From: Myxococcota bacterium
GTDB lineage: Bacteria > Myxococcota_A > UBA9160 > PR03
Length of the DNA: 14,850 nucleotides
Direction of reading: 5' to 3'
Assembly (NCBI GenBank): GCA_030066475.1
Contig: JASJBO010000166.1
Span: 1-14,850 of the forward strand
In this document: positions 14,026 to 14,850 of the stretch, one piece after another
Position numbering within the stretch: position 1 is the stretch's first letter
How the letters are laid out: each line of letters begins with the position of its first letter
Program-made: the position numbers and the translations under genes
The notes under the pieces: generated by a model
Database searches by the model: none
Told to the model about the DNA's origin: nothing
The model's input: only the letters and a program-made list of their open reading frames with translations

Positions 14026-14778
14026 CTAGGCCGCGGCCGGGGCGGCGTAGCGGCCGGCCGGGCAGAGCAGGTCTCGGACGCGGTCGGGATCGACCTCGCG
14101 CCGCTTGATCGCGAGGAAGAGACCCTGCGGGTAGGGCGTCCAGTTGGTGATGTCGCTCGCGTCGACTTCGTAGCCCAGCACCTCGAGCACCGTCCGCAGC
14201 TCGTCGAGCGACCAGTACAGCACCTCGGTGTCCCCGGCGTGGACGACGTCCATCAGATAGGTGAACAGCGCCTTCCAGCGCGGCGCCGTCAGGATCTCCT
14301 TCACCACCACGCGCCCCCCCACGGGCAGATGGCGACCGATCGCGAGCAGCAGGTCGACCGCCTTCTCGCGCGGCAGGTGGTGCAGGATGAAGAACAGGTA
14401 GGCGGCGCTCGGCGGCTCGGGCGGCTCCCAGTCGGCGAGGTCCGCCGACTCCAGCGTGACGTTCGGGAGTCCGAGCCGCCCGATCAGGCCGCGCCCGCTC
14501 GCGAGGCGCCCTTCATCGAGGTCACAGCCCACGAAGCGCGCGCCCGGATGCGTCTGACCGAACGTCGACACGAACAGGCCCCAGCCGCACGCCACGTCGA
14601 GCACCAGTCCCTGGCTCGGCAGGAAGCGGTCGATCCTCTCGAAGTGCCGGAGCGGCAGGATCAGGAAACGCAGTCGCGTGTAGAGCCGCAGCAGCGGCGA
14701 GTCGATCGCCACGATCACCCGATCGCGCGCGGCCTGGAGCGCGGCGCCCGACCTGCCCCCATCACCCGCCTCGCCCAT
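14026..14778 (-). CDS. Class I SAM-dependent methyltransferase
   Basis: This 250-residue methyltransferase has the Rossmann signatures VLDVACGWG (residues 59-67, SAM-binding motif I), FVGCDLDEGRL (acidic end of strand 2, D86), LESADLADW (motif II region) and YLFFILHHLPREKA (motif III-like), followed by GGRVVVKEIL. The ILHHLP stretch resembles Methyltransf_11/12-type enzymes that act on small molecules or sugars and lipids. The ATG at 14778-14776 is chosen because a plausible upstream gene ends at 14786, leaving 7 bases. An in-frame ATG at 14838 would add 20 Arg/Pro-rich residues overlapping that gene. It heads the visible part of a tight operon with the glycosyltransferase and SGNH hydrolase. 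The substrate is unknown. Confidence 0.85.
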   Translation of the reverse strand: MGEAGDGGRSGAALQAARDRVIVAIDSPLLRLYTRLRFLILPLRHFERIDRFLPSQGLVLDVACGWGLFVSTFGQTHPGARFVGCDLDEGRLASGRGLIGRLGLPNVTLESADLADWEPPEPPSAAYLFFILHHLPREKAVDLLLAIGRHLPVGGRVVVKEILTAPRWKALFTYLMDVVHAGDTEVLYWSLDELRTVLEVLGYEVDASDITNWTPYPQGLFLAIKRREVDPDRVRDLLCPAGRYAAPAAA

Positions 14779-14785
14779 CGCCCGC

Positions 14786-14850
14786 TCACAGCCCCGGTTC
14801 GGGCGCGGGGCGCCCGGCCGAGACCGCCCGCATCGCACGCACGAGGAAGA
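14786..14850 (-). CDS. 3' end of an unidentified upstream gene
   Basis: On the - strand an open frame enters from the window edge, reads FLVRAMRAVSAGRPAPEPGL and stops at TGA (14788-14786), 7 bases before the methyltransferase ATG. That spacing fits the other genes of this operon. Only 20 residues are visible, so no family can be named and the reading frame itself is tentative. Confidence 0.35.
   Translation of the reverse strand, partial: FLVRAMRAVSAGRPAPEPGL

Overview
The window is very GC-rich and almost fully coding. It reads as chromosome of a Gram-negative bacterium: there are two outer-membrane beta-barrel proteins, two lipoproteins, a DsbD-type reductase, a TonB-like protein, and an ExbB/ExbD-type motor pair. 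The composition and the TolQ/ExbB-plus-TPR architecture would suit a deltaproteobacterial-type lineage (Myxococcota or Desulfobacterota-like), but nothing here fixes the taxonomy. I saw no rRNA, tRNA, CRISPR array or insertion sequence.

Region 1 (1-4300, + strand) is an extracytoplasmic redox cluster: the 3' part of a DsbD/ScsB-type thiol reductase, a TlpA-like thioredoxin, a 71-residue DUF4266 lipoprotein ending in a Gly/Cys tail, a DUF3570 outer-membrane barrel, and an ApbE-type FAD:protein FMN transferase. The last four belong to a recurrent but functionally unexplained gene set. A Crp/Fnr-like palindrome lies over the end of the DsbD gene, just upstream of tlpA. A perfect 9-bp hairpin lies between the DUF3570 stop and the body of apbE.

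Region 2 (4332-4872, - strand) is a decayed toxin-antitoxin locus: an intact MntA-type nucleotidyltransferase overlapping a HepT gene cut to 46 codons, which ends just past the apbE stop.

Region 3 (4915-10972) has an outer-membrane barrel gene on the - strand, divergent from a five-gene + strand cluster: an ExbD/TolR-like protein, a TonB-like protein with an unusual four-cysteine C-terminal domain, a 684-residue periplasmic alpha-helical/coiled-coil protein, an outer-membrane lipoprotein, and an ExbB/TolQ-like channel. The divergent intergenic region holds the second Crp/Fnr-like site and nested inverted repeats. This cluster is the best candidate for an undescribed system: a proton-driven envelope machine whose motor genes sit at opposite ends of the operon.

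Region 4 (10998-14850, - strand) is a surface-glycan or lipid-modification operon read right to left: the tail of an unidentified gene, a SAM-dependent methyltransferase, a GT-C (GT39-like) membrane glycosyltransferase, and a membrane-anchored SGNH hydrolase, with very short gaps or overlaps. It converges on region 3 at a hairpin at 10973-10994.
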